This document shows positions 63,440 through 64,000 of a stretch of DNA of 64,000 bases, one piece after another. Every line of letters starts with the position of its first letter. Within the stretch, counting starts at the first letter, position 1. The notes under the pieces are model-generated. The model saw only the letters and a program-made list of their open reading frames with translations, made no database searches and was not told where the DNA came from. Origin of the DNA: Heliopora coerulea (taxonomy: Eukaryota; Cnidaria; Anthozoa; Scleralcyonacea; Helioporidae); contig JASJOG010000021.1 of the NCBI GenBank assembly GCA_030142905.1, forward strand, positions 1,454,001 through 1,518,000, in the 5' to 3' direction. The position numbers and the translations under genes are program-made.

Positions 63440-64000
63440 ATCGTGAAACGTAAACACTTTGGTAAGTTTAGTACTCCTTGGCTAACAAAAGGATTGATGA
63501 AGTCAATCAAAAAAAGAACAGACTTTATAAACAACTAATTAATGCACCAAACGCCTTGCGTGAAATACGGTATACTATACCAAGCGATCATACTGTAATG
63601 GATTGCATGTTATTGTTATTGTTAATTTGAAAGACACGTTACATCGTATAGACAATCTGATTGGACAATTGGTGAACGAGCTGTCGTTTTACCGTTGATA
63701 AAAAGAGACTGCGAGCGCGAACAGAAGATTTGTATACATATGTATAGATATGTAATAAAGCTATAGAAACAACAAGGCCTCAAGACCCTTTAAGACGGAA
63801 CTTTTATACATACTATGATAGTACCAAAAATGACTTAACTTGGAAATTAACAAATGAAGTTATAAATAAACAAAATAGAGGCATAGAGATGCCGACAAAC
63901 TTTGTGAATATTTTACCAACATTGGTACTACACTTGCGAGGGAAATATCATTGGTAAATTCTTCCTTTCGTTCGTTTTTAATCAGCAATGAAAATCCACT
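63440..64000 (+). mobile_element. LINE ORF2 fragment running off the window
   Basis: STPWLTKGLMKSIKKR at 63465-63515 is the K-P-W-I/L-T-K-G motif between endonuclease and RT of LINEs. After an unrelated-looking stretch (about 63570-63740) the element resumes with IEMPTNFVN (about 63880) and, in other frames, NIGTTLAREISLVNSSFRSF and LISNENP near 63915-64000. Frameshifted; continues beyond the window end. Confidence 0.7.

Overview
This is a 64 kb piece of animal nuclear DNA: AT-rich, with long introns, GT-AG splice sites and many transposon remnants. The Penelope-like elements, short-ABCC transporter, GPR143-type receptor and overall repeat mix suggest a non-vertebrate metazoan, most likely a cnidarian such as a stony coral. 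That assignment is an inference. No bacterial-style operon, CRISPR array or rRNA gene is present.

Two host genes can be assembled, both on the minus strand. The first (1909-36303) is a seven-transmembrane receptor of the GPR143/OA1 family. I traced eight coding exons with matching splice phases, giving 377 residues from a Met-Ala start to a Ser/Thr-rich tail. It spans 34 kb because its introns are packed with transposons. The second (40174-54933) is a complete MRP4-like ABCC transporter: six coding exons, 1277 residues, two membrane domains and two nucleotide-binding domains. About 3.9 kb separates the receptor start from the transporter stop. I see no functional link between them.

The receptor introns hold most of the mobile DNA. 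Intron 6 (2549-15178) contains a LINE interrupted by a hAT element, which is itself interrupted by a hAT MITE. It also holds a 4.6 kb transposon with 400 bp near-identical inverted termini and an 8-9 bp target duplication, which carries a pogo-like MITE inside. Intron 4 (16407-22442) holds a Harbinger-like element, a decayed Penelope-like retroelement between (TA)n tracts, and a long palindrome encoding a near-ideal hammerhead ribozyme core. Intron 3 has a tandem array of units of about 360-410 bp, and an inverted SINE pair lies just inside its end in the neighbouring sequence. Intron 1 has a second pogo element, a GIY-YIG fragment and tRNA-like SINEs.

The transporter introns hold LINE 3' ends, one SINE and a foldback element. 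From 55 kb to the end I find no convincing host exon: only microsatellites, a 115 bp MITE with perfect 8 bp target duplications, and LINE fragments.
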